This document shows positions 9,291-18,539 of a stretch of 64,000 nt of DNA, in pieces. Source of the DNA: Vibrio sp. 99-70-13A1 (GTDB lineage: Bacteria; Pseudomonadota; Gammaproteobacteria; Enterobacterales; Vibrionaceae); contig NZ_VTXD01000009.1 of assembly GCF_013114625.1 (NCBI RefSeq), positions 1 to 64,000 of the forward strand. Reading direction: 5' to 3'. The position numbers and the translations under genes are program-made. Each line of letters starts with the position of its first letter. The stretch's first letter is position 1. Under the pieces are notes generated by a model that was not told where the DNA came from, did not search any database, and saw nothing but the letters and a program-made list of their open reading frames with translations.

Positions 9291-9513
9291 TTACGCCTCC
9301 AAGCTAACTAAAAAATCCAAATATATGATGATGTATAAAGCAAAACTAACTTTGCTTTCACGGTTAAATTCTATTCAAATGAGTATAAAATTCAACCTGT
9401 AAATTTATAACATTATGAAAACAAAGTATTCACCTAGTAAACGATTGCATATCCATTTAAATATAACATATTCATATAGGTTATATTTAAACCAAAGAAC
9501 ATATCGCTGAAAC

Positions 9514-9540
9514 GAAAAAGCCACGCTAGATACGTGGCTC
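9514..9540 (-). terminator. Rho-independent terminator of vpsR
   Basis: Stem GAGCCACG / CGTGGCT(T) on the minus strand followed by TTTTT, 34 bp after the vpsR stop. Confidence 0.85.
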
Positions 9541-9573
9541 CTTTTATGTACATTTCTCTACAGGGTAATTGCT

Positions 9574-10908
9574 CTATATAGTACTTTCTGAGATTAAACC
9601 GTGTTTATTCAACAACCGATACATCGTCGCTCTTGATACCCCGAGCTCTTTTGCCGCTAATGACACTTGTCCACCATGTGATTCTAAGACAAGAACTAAA
9701 GCATCCTTTTCAGAGCGTTCTCGAATACTTTTAAGACTGCGCTTTCCATCATTATGTTTTGGTAGTTCTAATTCAATCTCATCAATCATGACAGAATCAG
9801 ACATAAGCACCGCGCGTTTTAATTGATTCATCAATTCACGAATATTACCTGGCCAATGATAACGAGTAAGAGCTTTCATCGCATCTTCAGAAAAACTACG
9901 AGCTTGTGCATTAAACTCTTTAGAATACTCTTGTAAGTAATAGCTAGACAGAATCGAAATATCTCCAGCACGCTCTTTGAGGCTAGGAACATTAATTCTT
10001 AATACATTGATGTAATGATACAACTCTTCGTTAAATTCACCGTCAATCAGTGCTTTTTCTATATCCGAAGAGTTCGCGGCAAGAATACGGACATCGACAG
10101 CTTTCGAACCTGTCTGAGTATCAACTTTCCCTTCCTGTAAAAACCTCAATAGATTCATTTGCTGAGACTTTGGCATAGCAAGGGCATCATTTAATAAAAC
10201 CGTTCCACCATTTGCCTGCTCTAATATTGAGGTTTTAGGGTTATGACTATGAGATACCCCGAATAAATCCGACTCAATCCTTTCTTCAGATAAAGCTCGG
10301 CAATTGACAACAAGAAAAGGGTTATGTGCGCGTGAAGAGGTATTGTGAATCGCCCTAGCAACGGTTTCTTTCCCCGAACCACTCTCACCGTAAATTAAGA
10401 TACTGACATCGGTAGGACCAATACGTTTAACTTGATCTCTTAATCGCTTAACGGCTACAGACTCACCCAGTAACCCCATATCATGACTACTGCCATAATT
10501 AGGCCATACCTTTTTTTCTAGCTTGAGCATGCCAAGCTGATGACCAATAGTATTTAATAATTGGGCATCTGGGATCGGAGCTGTGAAAAAGTCGATACAG
10601 AAGTTAACGATAAACTGGCAAATAGTATCCGAACCTAATTGCGATTCTCGGATAAAAGCCAGCCAGCGAACTTGTTTATGCGTACTAACTAGGTTCGCTA
10701 TCCCATTTAAACTGAATTCATCGTGGCTTAAATCAACGATACCAATACATGGGCCGGTACTGGTAATTAAGGCATCCGCTTTACGTAAATCAGCACATTG
10801 TGTGCATTGCCAGCCAACCTGCTCTAAAACAGATAGCCAAGGTTCATACGCACCACCCACGACGATAAGAGAGCCTGGTAAGGAATCCATCTTAAATTGA
10901 GTTCCCAT
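9574..10908 (-). CDS. vpsR: VpsR-like biofilm master regulator (REC-AAA+-Fis HTH)
   Basis: Response-regulator-like transcription factor of 444 aa, the length of V. cholerae VpsR, which activates vps exopolysaccharide genes with c-di-GMP. N-terminal receiver-like domain with D59 (IGIVDL), the known phospho-acceptor position. Central AAA+ domain with Walker A GESGSGKE at 174-181. C-terminal Fis-type helix-turn-helix (about 418-440, LAAKELGVSRATMYRLL). The sigma-54-contacting GAFTGA loop is absent: LFGVSHSHNPKTSIL replaces LFGHEKGAFTGA. The Walker B region reads GGTVLLNDA and not GGTLFLDE. Both fit a sigma-70-type activator. The gene follows lysS as in V. cholerae. Confidence 0.93.
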   Translation of the reverse strand: MGTQFKMDSLPGSLIVVGGAYEPWLSVLEQVGWQCTQCADLRKADALITSTGPCIGIVDLSHDEFSLNGIANLVSTHKQVRWLAFIRESQLGSDTICQFIVNFCIDFFTAPIPDAQLLNTIGHQLGMLKLEKKVWPNYGSSHDMGLLGESVAVKRLRDQVKRIGPTDVSILIYGESGSGKETVARAIHNTSSRAHNPFLVVNCRALSEERIESDLFGVSHSHNPKTSILEQANGGTVLLNDALAMPKSQQMNLLRFLQEGKVDTQTGSKAVDVRILAANSSDIEKALIDGEFNEELYHYINVLRINVPSLKERAGDISILSSYYLQEYSKEFNAQARSFSEDAMKALTRYHWPGNIRELMNQLKRAVLMSDSVMIDEIELELPKHNDGKRSLKSIRERSEKDALVLVLESHGGQVSLAAKELGVSRATMYRLLNKHGLISESTI

Positions 10909-11092
10909 CCTATTTCCTTACTTTATTTATGATTAAATTCATCAACAAAAACTAAAATAAGTCTTAGTCGCATTAAAAATACAAACGTTACAGTTATGAG
11001 ACTATCTAAGATAACCAGTCTCAATAGTAAGACTATGTCATATTCAGTAATGTTTCGAATAAATAGTGCGGGCTATATATGATTTTTCTATA

Positions 11093-11122
11093 AAAACAAA
11101 AAAGCCACCCGAAGGTGGCTTT
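11093..11122 (-). terminator. Rho-independent terminator of lysS
   Basis: Stem AAAGCCACC / GGTGGCTTT with loop CGAA region, followed on the minus strand by a TTTTT run; 29 bp after the lysS stop. Confidence 0.88.
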
Positions 11123-11150
11123 AGATATTTATAACTTATTGATTTATCAA

Positions 11151-12683
11151 TTAAGCTTGTGGGCGCATTGCTGGGAACAAGATTACGTCACGGATTGTGT
11201 GCGTGTTAGTAAATAGCATCGCTAGGCGATCAATACCAATACCTTGACCCGCTGTTGGCGGTAGACCGTGCTCTAGTGCAGTAATGTAATCTGCATCGTA
11301 GTACATCGCTTCATCATCACCCGCGTCTTTCGCGTTTACTTGTGCTTTAAAACGCTCATCTTGGTCTTGTGCATCATTAAGCTCAGAGAAACCGTTCGCT
11401 ACTTCACGGCCACCGATGAAGAACTCAAAGCGGTCTGTGAAGAATGGGTTGCTGTCGCTACGACGAGCCAGTGGAGAAATGTCCGCAGGGTAACCCGTGA
11501 TAAACGTTGGTTGAATTAGCTGAGGCTCAGCCGTTTCACCAAAGATCTCTTCAAGAAGCTGACCACATGTCCAGAACTTCTCAACGTACAGACCCACTTC
11601 TTCTGCAATTTTAACCATCAATTCTCTGTTCTGAAGATCATCTTCAGTCAGAGCTTGGATATTTGCATTTTCAGGTGTGTAGTGTTTGATTGCATCGAAC
11701 ATGCTCATGCGAGCGTAAGTGCCACCGAACTCAACCGTTTCGTCGCCGTAAGGCATAGAAGTCGAACCAAGAACGTCCATCGCTGCTGTACTTAGCATCT
11801 CTTCCGTTAGATCCATTAGATCTTTGTAGTCAGAGTACGCTTGGTAGAATTCCATCATTGTGAATTCTGGGTTGTGACGTGGAGACAGACCTTCGTTACG
11901 GAAGTTACGGTTGATCTCGAATACACGGTCAAAACCACCAACCACTAGACGCTTAAGGTAAAGCTCAGGTGCAACACGTAGGTACATGTCGATGTCTAGT
12001 GCGTTGTGATGAGTGATGAATGGACGTGCTGTTGCACCGCCTGGGATCACGTGCATCATTGGCGTTTCAACTTCTAGGTAGCCTTTTGAGCTCATGAAGT
12101 TACGGATTGAAGACACAAGCTTAGAACGCACGATGAATGTGTTACGAGAGTCTTCGTTCACGATTAGGTCAACGTAACGCTGGCGGTAACGCATTTCTTG
12201 GTCAGTTAGACCGTGGAACTTCTCTGGTAGAGGACGAAGTGCTTTCGTTAGCAATTCAAACTCTTCCATGTTCACGTAAAGATCACCTTTACCAGATTTG
12301 TGAAGCGCACCTTTAACACCGATGATGTCACCGATATCTAGGCCTTGGTACTTCTCTTTTAGTACTTTTTGTACATCTTTCGCTGCGTATGCTTGGATAC
12401 GACCAGAAGTTTCTTGAATCGCAAGGAATGGACCACGCTTCGCCATAACACGACCCGCGATCGCAACGATGTGGTTAAGCTCTTCTAGCTCTTCCTTAGT
12501 CTTCTCACCGAATTCCGCTTGAAGATCGCCCGCTAGGTGCTCACGACGGAAATCATTTGGGTGACCATTCGCTTTGCAGTTTTGGCGGATGTGATCCAGC
12601 TTACTACGACGCTCTGCGATTAGTTTGTTTTCTTCAGGTGAAGAAGCTTCTTGTACGTTTTCATTTTGAACAGCATCAGTCAT
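11151..12683 (-). CDS. lysS: Lysyl-tRNA synthetase (class II)
   Basis: Charges tRNA-Lys. It has 510 aa, against 505 in E. coli. An N-terminal OB-fold anticodon-binding domain (about 65-180) precedes the class II catalytic core. Motif 2 is visible as [20 protein letters not shown] and motif 3 as [10 protein letters not shown] near the C-terminus. It lies about 100 bp downstream of prfB on the same strand, the conserved prfB-lysS pair, and ends in its own terminator. Confidence 0.97.
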   Translation of the reverse strand: MTDAVQNENVQEASSPEENKLIAERRSKLDHIRQNCKANGHPNDFRREHLAGDLQAEFGEKTKEELEELNHIVAIAGRVMAKRGPFLAIQETSGRIQAYAAKDVQKVLKEKYQGLDIGDIIGVKGALHKSGKGDLYVNMEEFELLTKALRPLPEKFHGLTDQEMRYRQRYVDLIVNEDSRNTFIVRSKLVSSIRNFMSSKGYLEVETPMMHVIPGGATARPFITHHNALDIDMYLRVAPELYLKRLVVGGFDRVFEINRNFRNEGLSPRHNPEFTMMEFYQAYSDYKDLMDLTEEMLSTAAMDVLGSTSMPYGDETVEFGGTYARMSMFDAIKHYTPENANIQALTEDDLQNRELMVKIAEEVGLYVEKFWTCGQLLEEIFGETAEPQLIQPTFITGYPADISPLARRSDSNPFFTDRFEFFIGGREVANGFSELNDAQDQDERFKAQVNAKDAGDDEAMYYDADYITALEHGLPPTAGQGIGIDRLAMLFTNTHTIRDVILFPAMRPQA

Positions 12684-12781
12684 TAGAGATGTACCCTGCT
12701 TTTATAATTTGGACAGCTATATTTTTGCAAATATAGGCATTTTTACCAATATTATTGGTAAAGCTTAATAGTCGGTAAAGC

Positions 12782-13880
12782 TTACAGACCTGATTTCAGG
12801 CTAGCTTCAATAAACTTGTCTAAGTCACCGTCAAGAACCGCTTGAGTATTACGGTTTTCGATACCGGTGCGCAAATCTTTGATACGAGAATCATCCAGTA
12901 CGTAAGAGCGGATTTGACTGCCCCAACCGATGTCTGATTTCGTTTCTTCGCTCGCTTGTTTTTCAGCATTTTGTTTTTGAATCTCAAGTTCAAAAAGCTT
13001 AGCACGTAGCTGCTTCATCGCTTGATCTTTGTTCTTATGCTGCGAGCGGTCATTCTGACATTGAACCACTGTATTGGTTGGAACGTGAGTAATACGTACC
13101 GCAGATTCAGTGGTGTTTACGTGTTGACCACCAGCGCCAGAGGCACGGTAAACATCAATACGTAGGTCAGAAGGATTAATGTCGATCGTAATGTTGTCAT
13201 CAATCTCTGGGTAGATAAACGCAGATGCAAATGAAGTATGACGACGACCACTTGAATCAAAAGGTGATTTACGAACTAGACGGTGAACACCAGTCTCTGT
13301 ACGTAACCAACCATAAGCATACTCACCAGAGATGCGTACCGTTGCGCCTTTCAGACCAGCCACATCACCATCCGACATTTCAATAACTTCAGTTTTGAAG
13401 CCTTTCGAATCAGCCCAACGCAAGTACATGCGGAGCATCATTGAAGTCCAGTCTTGAGCTTCTGTACCGCCCGAGCCTGATTGTAAGTCGATATAGCAAT
13501 CTGATGCATCGTGATCGCCAGCAAACATACGACGGAATTCCAGCTTTTCTAGCTTAGCTTCTAGCTCTGCTAATTCTGGTTCGATTTCGTCAAACGTTTC
13601 TTGGTCTTCTTCTTCAACCGCTAGCTCAAGTAGCCCTTCCACATCCTCAACACCTTGGTCAAGAAGATCGATAGTTTCAACTACTGCCTCTAGTGATGAA
13701 CGCTCTTTACCCAGCGCTTGCGCACGCTCAGGTTCGTTCCATACATCCGGTTGTTCTAGTTCTGCGTTTACTTCTTCTAGACGCTCTTTCTTAGCGTCAT
13801 AGTCAAAGATACCCCCTCAGGATATTTGTGCGCTCAGACACATCCTGCAGACGGTTTTTTATAGGATTGATTTCAAACAT
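12782..13880 (-). CDS. prfB: Peptide chain release factor 2 (with programmed +1 frameshift)
   Basis: RF2 recognises UAA and UGA stops. Translation begins at ATG 13880; codon 26 is an in-frame UGA (13805-13803) in the slippery context CTT TGA C, preceded by the SD-like AGGGGG. This is the classic autoregulatory +1 frameshift: low RF2 lets ribosomes slip and read on. The shifted frame (13804 to 12782) adds 340 aa, giving 365 aa in total, exactly the E. coli length. It carries SPF (anticodon-like tripeptide, in [12 protein letters not shown]) and the GGQ catalytic loop ([15 protein letters not shown]). The gene is intact, not a pseudogene. Confidence 0.97.
13803..13820 (-). promoter_or_regulatory. 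prfB +1 frameshift signal
   Basis: AGGGGG-TAT-CTT-TGA-C on the minus strand: an internal Shine-Dalgarno three nucleotides before CUU and the in-frame UGA of codon 26. Identical in layout to the E. coli prfB site. Confidence 0.95.
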
Positions 13881-14151
13881 TTTAGCTCATCATTTATGAG
13901 TAGAATTTAACCGAAGAATTGTACTCAAAAGTGTGACGGAGATACAGAATTTTTTAGGTTGGATAAAGAAGAGATCGCAGACTTGTACGTAGAATGTAAA
14001 CTCGACGCGAAAATCATCGAGTTTGATTTACTTTTGAAACACGATTGAATGATGCCATTCACTTATCCAGTCATTAGATCTGACTGAATAAGGTGAATAT
14101 TAGTGATAACTAGTAAGCGCTTGATTTGGCTTCTAGCGATTTTGCGTCTAG

Positions 14152-15888
14152 TCATTTCGCATCTAAGTGATCAACCATCAATTGAAGAGATTGGTTACCA
14201 CGGAATTCATTTATATCGAGCTTATATGCTAAATGAACCGTTTTAACAGATGCGTCAGGCCAACGTCTTAGATCAACGTTAAAAGCGATACCATCAATCA
14301 TGACATTGGTTGGGTGACCTTTATACAAAGGTTCAAGCATCAATTTTAAGTGCTTCTCACCCACTAGCTTTTGGTGAAGAACCTTAAACTCGCCATCGAA
14401 GATAGGTTCAGGGAAAGCTTGCCCCCATGGACCACCAGCACGTAAAGTTTCTGCGGTATGCATGGAAAACTCTTCAGGTAACAGTTCACCATCAGACAAG
14501 ATAATGCCCTTCAACGCTGTCTCACCAAGCTCTTTACGCACAACGTCATCAAACATCTTGCTGAATCGCTCGAAGTCTTTTTCCATAATGGTCAAACCGG
14601 CCGCCATGGCATGCCCACCAAACTTTAAAATTAAGCCTGGGTTTTGAGTATCAATTCGGTCTAATGCATCGCGCATGTGCAAACCCGGAATTGAGCGACA
14701 TGAACCTTTAATGCTGCCCTCCCCGCCATCTGCAAAAGCAATAACAGGTCGGTGATATTTATCTTTAATACGAGAAGCCAAAATACCGATGACACCTTGA
14801 TGCCAATCACGTTGGAACAGGGCTAAACCAGAAGGTAAATCGTCTTTACCAAATTCAAGTCGCTCACAAAAAGCCATCGCTTCTTGTTTCATGCCTTCTT
14901 CGATCTCTTTACGAGTTTGGTTCAAGCCATCTAACTCACTCGCCATTCTGCGGGCAGCGTGGATGTTGTTACTCATCAGAAGCTCAACACCAAATGACAT
15001 ATCATCCAATCGGCCAGCCGCATTGATACGAGGACCAAGAGCAAAACCAAAATCAGACGCCACTAAACGCTTAGCATCTCGCTTGGCGATTTCGATTAAT
15101 GCTTGAATTCCAGGACGTGCTTTACCTGCACGAATGCGTTGTAATCCTTGATGGACCAAAATTCGATTATTCTCATCAAGAGGTACCACATCAGCAACGG
15201 TACCTAGCGCGACAAGATCAATCAGTTCCATTAGCTTCGGCTCTGTCATGCCGTGTTGAGCAAACCAACCTAACTTACGCATATGAACGCACAAAGCCAT
15301 CATCAAATAGAAAGCAACGCCCACACCGGCTAGTGCTTTTGAAGGAAAAGCGCAGCTTTCTAAGTTTGGGTTAACCATTGCATCAGCGATAGGCAATTCA
15401 TGACCAGGTAAGTGATGGTCTGTTACCAAAACATCTAACCCTTTTTCTTTCGCGAAACGAACACCGTCAATCGAAGAAACACCATTATCGACCGTCATGA
15501 TCATTTCAGCACCAAGTTCGATTGCTTGTTCAACAACCTCAGGGCTCAAGCCATAACCATCCTCAAAACGGTTTGGGACGAGATAATCAACGTTGGAACT
15601 TCCTAGCATACGCAGAGCAAGCACAGACAACGCCGAACTGGTCGCGCCATCTGCATCAAAATCACCGACAATGATGATGCGTTTTTGCTGCTGAATAGCA
15701 TTAAATAGCAACTCAACAGCAGTATCGATTCCACCCAACTTTTGATAGGAATGAAGACCTTTGGACGCTGTTTCTAACTGACAGGCATCATTGATACCGC
15801 GGCTCACATAAATACGCTTGAGAAGTTCTGGTAATTCAGCAGGCAGTGCGCTGGTATCAACATCGGGTCTACGTTGGATCTCTATCAT
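14152..15888 (-). CDS. recJ: Single-stranded-DNA-specific exonuclease RecJ
   Basis: 5'-3' exonuclease acting in mismatch repair and the RecF pathway; 578 aa, the E. coli length. DHH-family metal motifs are GDFDADG (75-81), DNG (134-136) and TDHHLPG (156-162); the DHHA1 motif FGGHAMAAG is near residue 414. It lies between dsbC and prfB as in E. coli. An 8-bp hairpin sits just upstream of its RBS. After the stop, the frame would continue with a second LDAK, an imperfect repeat of the last codons. Confidence 0.97.
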   Translation of the reverse strand: MIEIQRRPDVDTSALPAELPELLKRIYVSRGINDACQLETASKGLHSYQKLGGIDTAVELLFNAIQQQKRIIIVGDFDADGATSSALSVLALRMLGSSNVDYLVPNRFEDGYGLSPEVVEQAIELGAEMIMTVDNGVSSIDGVRFAKEKGLDVLVTDHHLPGHELPIADAMVNPNLESCAFPSKALAGVGVAFYLMMALCVHMRKLGWFAQHGMTEPKLMELIDLVALGTVADVVPLDENNRILVHQGLQRIRAGKARPGIQALIEIAKRDAKRLVASDFGFALGPRINAAGRLDDMSFGVELLMSNNIHAARRMASELDGLNQTRKEIEEGMKQEAMAFCERLEFGKDDLPSGLALFQRDWHQGVIGILASRIKDKYHRPVIAFADGGEGSIKGSCRSIPGLHMRDALDRIDTQNPGLILKFGGHAMAAGLTIMEKDFERFSKMFDDVVRKELGETALKGIILSDGELLPEEFSMHTAETLRAGGPWGQAFPEPIFDGEFKVLHQKLVGEKHLKLMLEPLYKGHPTNVMIDGIAFNVDLRRWPDASVKTVHLAYKLDINEFRGNQSLQLMVDHLDAK

Positions 15889-15898
15889 ACTTCTATCA

Positions 15899-15919
15899 GG
15901 CTTAACGCTTGGTTAAGCC
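15899..15919 (-). promoter_or_regulatory. Hairpin between dsbC and recJ, next to the recJ RBS
   Basis: Perfect 8-bp stem GGCTTAAC/GTTAAGCC with a 5-nt loop in the 74-bp dsbC-recJ gap. It ends 10 nt before the recJ ATG, so it could mask or present the AGAAG ribosome site. No T run follows, so it is not a standard terminator. Confidence 0.5.
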
Positions 15920-15962
15920 TCCTTAAATCAAGTTGGGGAAAAACACTAAGTCGGTTTATTGC

Positions 15963-16766
15963 TTATTGCTGCTCTAGTCGAGCCAAAAGTTGAGCTGGTG
16001 GTAAGTAACCACTTACAAGCTCACCGCTTGGTAAAAATATTGCAGGCGTTCCGCTAATACCAAGATCACGACCTAATGCGTATTGCTGCTGAATATCTTG
16101 TTTTGATTGCTCAATATTCGCCACATCAGATGCAAACTTACGGTTCACTTTCGCATCATGCATAGCCGTCTGCGGATCTTGAGCCGCCCAAATACCAGCC
16201 ATTTGGTCAGCAACTTGACCTGTCGCACCTTGACGAGGGTAAGCCATGTAACGAACAGTAATTCCTAACTCGTTATAACCGTTCATTTGGCTATGTAAAC
16301 GAACACAGTAACCACAGGTAATATCAGTGAAAACCGTTACGACATATTTTTCATTGTCAGCTTTGTATTCAATTGTTTTATCCGCAAGAGCTGCAATTTT
16401 ACCTGCATTCAAAGGAGCCTGACGTTCAGCCAATACATCACTGAATTTTCCATTTTCATCAAGTGAATACAAAGTACCTGCTAGGAAGTGATCCCCTTTA
16501 GGCGATGAAAAAATGATGCCGTTATTAGTTTGAACTTCAAGCAAACCATCAATATCTGAAGGAATGATTTTCAATACTTTAATGCCGATTTTTTCGAAAC
16601 GAGTTGTCAGAGATTTTGCAACAGCTTCCGATACATCAGAGGGCTGAGAAGACGCTTGAGATTCAGTAACCTGCGCCTCATCTACTTTTTTCGTTTCTTC
16701 TGACGCATTACATGCCGTGATAAAAAAGGGTAAAGCCAATAAAGGAAGACGGCGTAATACGCTCAT
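15963..16766 (-). CDS. dsbC: Thiol:disulfide interchange protein DsbC (predicted lipoprotein)
   Basis: Disulfide isomerase of 267 aa: N-terminal dimerisation domain, then a thioredoxin fold with active site C151-G-Y-C154 and a cis-Pro loop (SGTPAIFL). Unlike soluble periplasmic E. coli DsbC (about 236 aa), the signal sequence ends in a lipobox I16-T17-A18-C19, followed by an acidic, Ser/Gln-rich linker (about 20-48). This predicts a lipid anchor; N20 at +2 does not signal inner-membrane retention, so the outer membrane is likely. It sits 26 bp after xerD, in the conserved xerD-dsbC-recJ operon. Confidence 0.94.
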   Translation of the reverse strand: MSVLRRLPLLALPFFITACNASEETKKVDEAQVTESQASSQPSDVSEAVAKSLTTRFEKIGIKVLKIIPSDIDGLLEVQTNNGIIFSSPKGDHFLAGTLYSLDENGKFSDVLAERQAPLNAGKIAALADKTIEYKADNEKYVVTVFTDITCGYCVRLHSQMNGYNELGITVRYMAYPRQGATGQVADQMAGIWAAQDPQTAMHDAKVNRKFASDVANIEQSKQDIQQQYALGRDLGISGTPAIFLPSGELVSGYLPPAQLLARLEQQ

Positions 16767-16792
16767 TTAGTTCACCTTAAAATAAAATTGAA

Positions 16793-17710
16793 TTAAGCAC
16801 GAGGGTGGTGCTGAGCATGAATTTGCTTCAGCCTTTCAGTTGCCACGTGAGTATAAATTTGGGTCGTAGATAAGTCACTATGCCCTAATAGCATTTGTAC
16901 GACTCTTAGATCAGCCCCATAGTTCAGTAAATGCGTAGCAAAAGCATGACGAAGTACATGAGGCGATAATAATTCCGTGTCAATTCCCGCCAGTACCGCA
17001 TAATGCTTAATACGATACCAGAAGGTTTGCCTGGTCATTTGGCGAGCTCGTTTACTCGGAAAGACAACATCTGAGCTGTTATCACCTAATAATTGTGGGC
17101 GACCTTGCTCAATGAATGTTTCTATCCAATCAACAGCATTTTCACCTAGCGGCACTAAACGCTCTTTACCGCCTTTACCGGTTACGCGTACAACACCCTG
17201 CCGCAGGCTGATATTTTCCATGGTCAAACTCACCAGTTCTGTCACACGTAAGCCTGTCGCATAAAGCAATTCAAGCATCGCTTTATCTCGAAGTTCGATC
17301 GGGTCATTAGGGTCAGGAGCCTCAAGCAAAGCATCAATCTGTTCTTCACTTAAATCTTTAGGTAATCGCTTTGGCAGTTTAGGGCTAATTAACAAAGCAC
17401 TGGGATCATCGGCTCGCACTTTTTCACGGTGCAAATATTGGAATAAACGACGAATAGCGGAAAGCATACGAGCACGAGACGTTTGTTTAAAATCTTGATC
17501 CGCTAGCCAGCCTTGATAATCCTGCAAACCTGAAAGGCTGATGAAGTCGAGGCGATAGTTATTCTTTTCCATCCAGGCTAATAACTTAGATAAGTCTGTG
17601 CGATAAGACACTAATGTATTTTCAGAAAGCCCTCGCTCCATCCACATCGCATCTAAAAATTGCTCTACGATTCCATGATCTAAACTCTGCCCTTGAGATG
17701 GCGACTGCAT
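16793..17710 (-). CDS. xerD: Site-specific tyrosine recombinase XerD
   Basis: Acts with XerC at dif to resolve chromosome dimers. It has 305 aa. The full tyrosine-recombinase active site is visible: R155 (ATGLRVTEL), K179 (TGKGGKE), H251 and R254 (SPHVLRHAFATHLL), H277 (LGHSDLSTTQIY) and the nucleophile Y286. The N-terminal core-binding domain spans about 15-105. Housekeeping context (fldB-xerD-dsbC-recJ) identifies it as XerD and not an integron or phage integrase. Confidence 0.97.
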   Translation of the reverse strand: MQSPSQGQSLDHGIVEQFLDAMWMERGLSENTLVSYRTDLSKLLAWMEKNNYRLDFISLSGLQDYQGWLADQDFKQTSRARMLSAIRRLFQYLHREKVRADDPSALLISPKLPKRLPKDLSEEQIDALLEAPDPNDPIELRDKAMLELLYATGLRVTELVSLTMENISLRQGVVRVTGKGGKERLVPLGENAVDWIETFIEQGRPQLLGDNSSDVVFPSKRARQMTRQTFWYRIKHYAVLAGIDTELLSPHVLRHAFATHLLNYGADLRVVQMLLGHSDLSTTQIYTHVATERLKQIHAQHHPRA

Positions 17711-17861
17711 AGCGTTTGCTCATAATATTTAAAACACATTTGAGAGTAAGCTAGTGCACTATTGATTGCTATAAAAATTACGAGTTGGGCGGATAATCGC
17801 TGCAATCAAAAGCAATTTGTGGGTAGAATCCCCCATCCCAAACTAAAACCGAATATTTGCT

Positions 17862-18383
17862 ATGAAAATTGGATTATTTTACGGCTCAACCACTTGCTAT
17901 ACAGAAATGGCAGCAGAAAAGATCAGAGCCATCATTGGTGAAGACCTTGTAGACATCCATAACGTGAAAGAAAGCCCACTTTCATTAATGGCAGATTACG
18001 ACCTGTTGTTACTTGGGATCTCTACATGGGATTTTGGTGAAATTCAGGAAGATTGGAATGAGATCTGGGAAGATATTGCAGCGACACCTGTAAAAGGCAA
18101 AGCTATCGCATTATTTGGTTTAGGTGATCAAGAAGGCTACGGTGAGTGGTTCCTTGACGCAATGGGTCTGCTTCACGATGAGTTAAAAACTGCAGGAGCA
18201 GAAATGATTGGCTACTGGCCAAACGACGAAAGCTACGAGTTTGAAGCGTCTAAAGCTCTCACAGAAGATAAGTCTCAATTCGTTGGTCTCGCATTAGATG
18301 AAGACTCGCAATATGAATTAAGCGATGAACGCATTGAAAAGTGGTGTGAACAAGTGTTGGTCGAACTGCACGACAAGCTGTAG
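17862..18383 (+). CDS. fldB: Flavodoxin FldB
   Basis: FMN-binding electron carrier of 173 aa. The phosphate-binding loop GSTTCYTEM lies at the N-terminus (residues 8-16), followed by the isoalloxazine-contacting segments [12 protein letters not shown] and [13 protein letters not shown] strongly acidic C-terminus is typical of flavodoxins. Position divergent from xerD matches E. coli fldB, not fldA. Terminator at 18450. Confidence 0.94.
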   Translation: MKIGLFYGSTTCYTEMAAEKIRAIIGEDLVDIHNVKESPLSLMADYDLLLLGISTWDFGEIQEDWNEIWEDIAATPVKGKAIALFGLGDQEGYGEWFLDAMGLLHDELKTAGAEMIGYWPNDESYEFEASKALTEDKSQFVGLALDEDSQYELSDERIEKWCEQVLVELHDKL

Positions 18384-18449
18384 TTTTAAATCTCTATTGA
18401 GACAGTTTTGTAAACACTAGCGGCACACGAACAACACATAGATATTAAA

Positions 18450-18480
18450 AAAGGGTAGATGCGTTGGCATCTACCCTTTT
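18450..18480. terminator. Bidirectional terminator between fldB and brnQ
   Basis: 13-bp stem AAAGGGTAGATGC / GCATCTACCCTTT with loop GTTG, A-rich before and T-rich after, between convergent genes. Confidence 0.9.
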
Positions 18481-18539
18481 TCTATTCTTGTATCCGATAT
18501 TTAAAGTGATTCACTCTAAACACAGTCTCTTCGCCTCGA

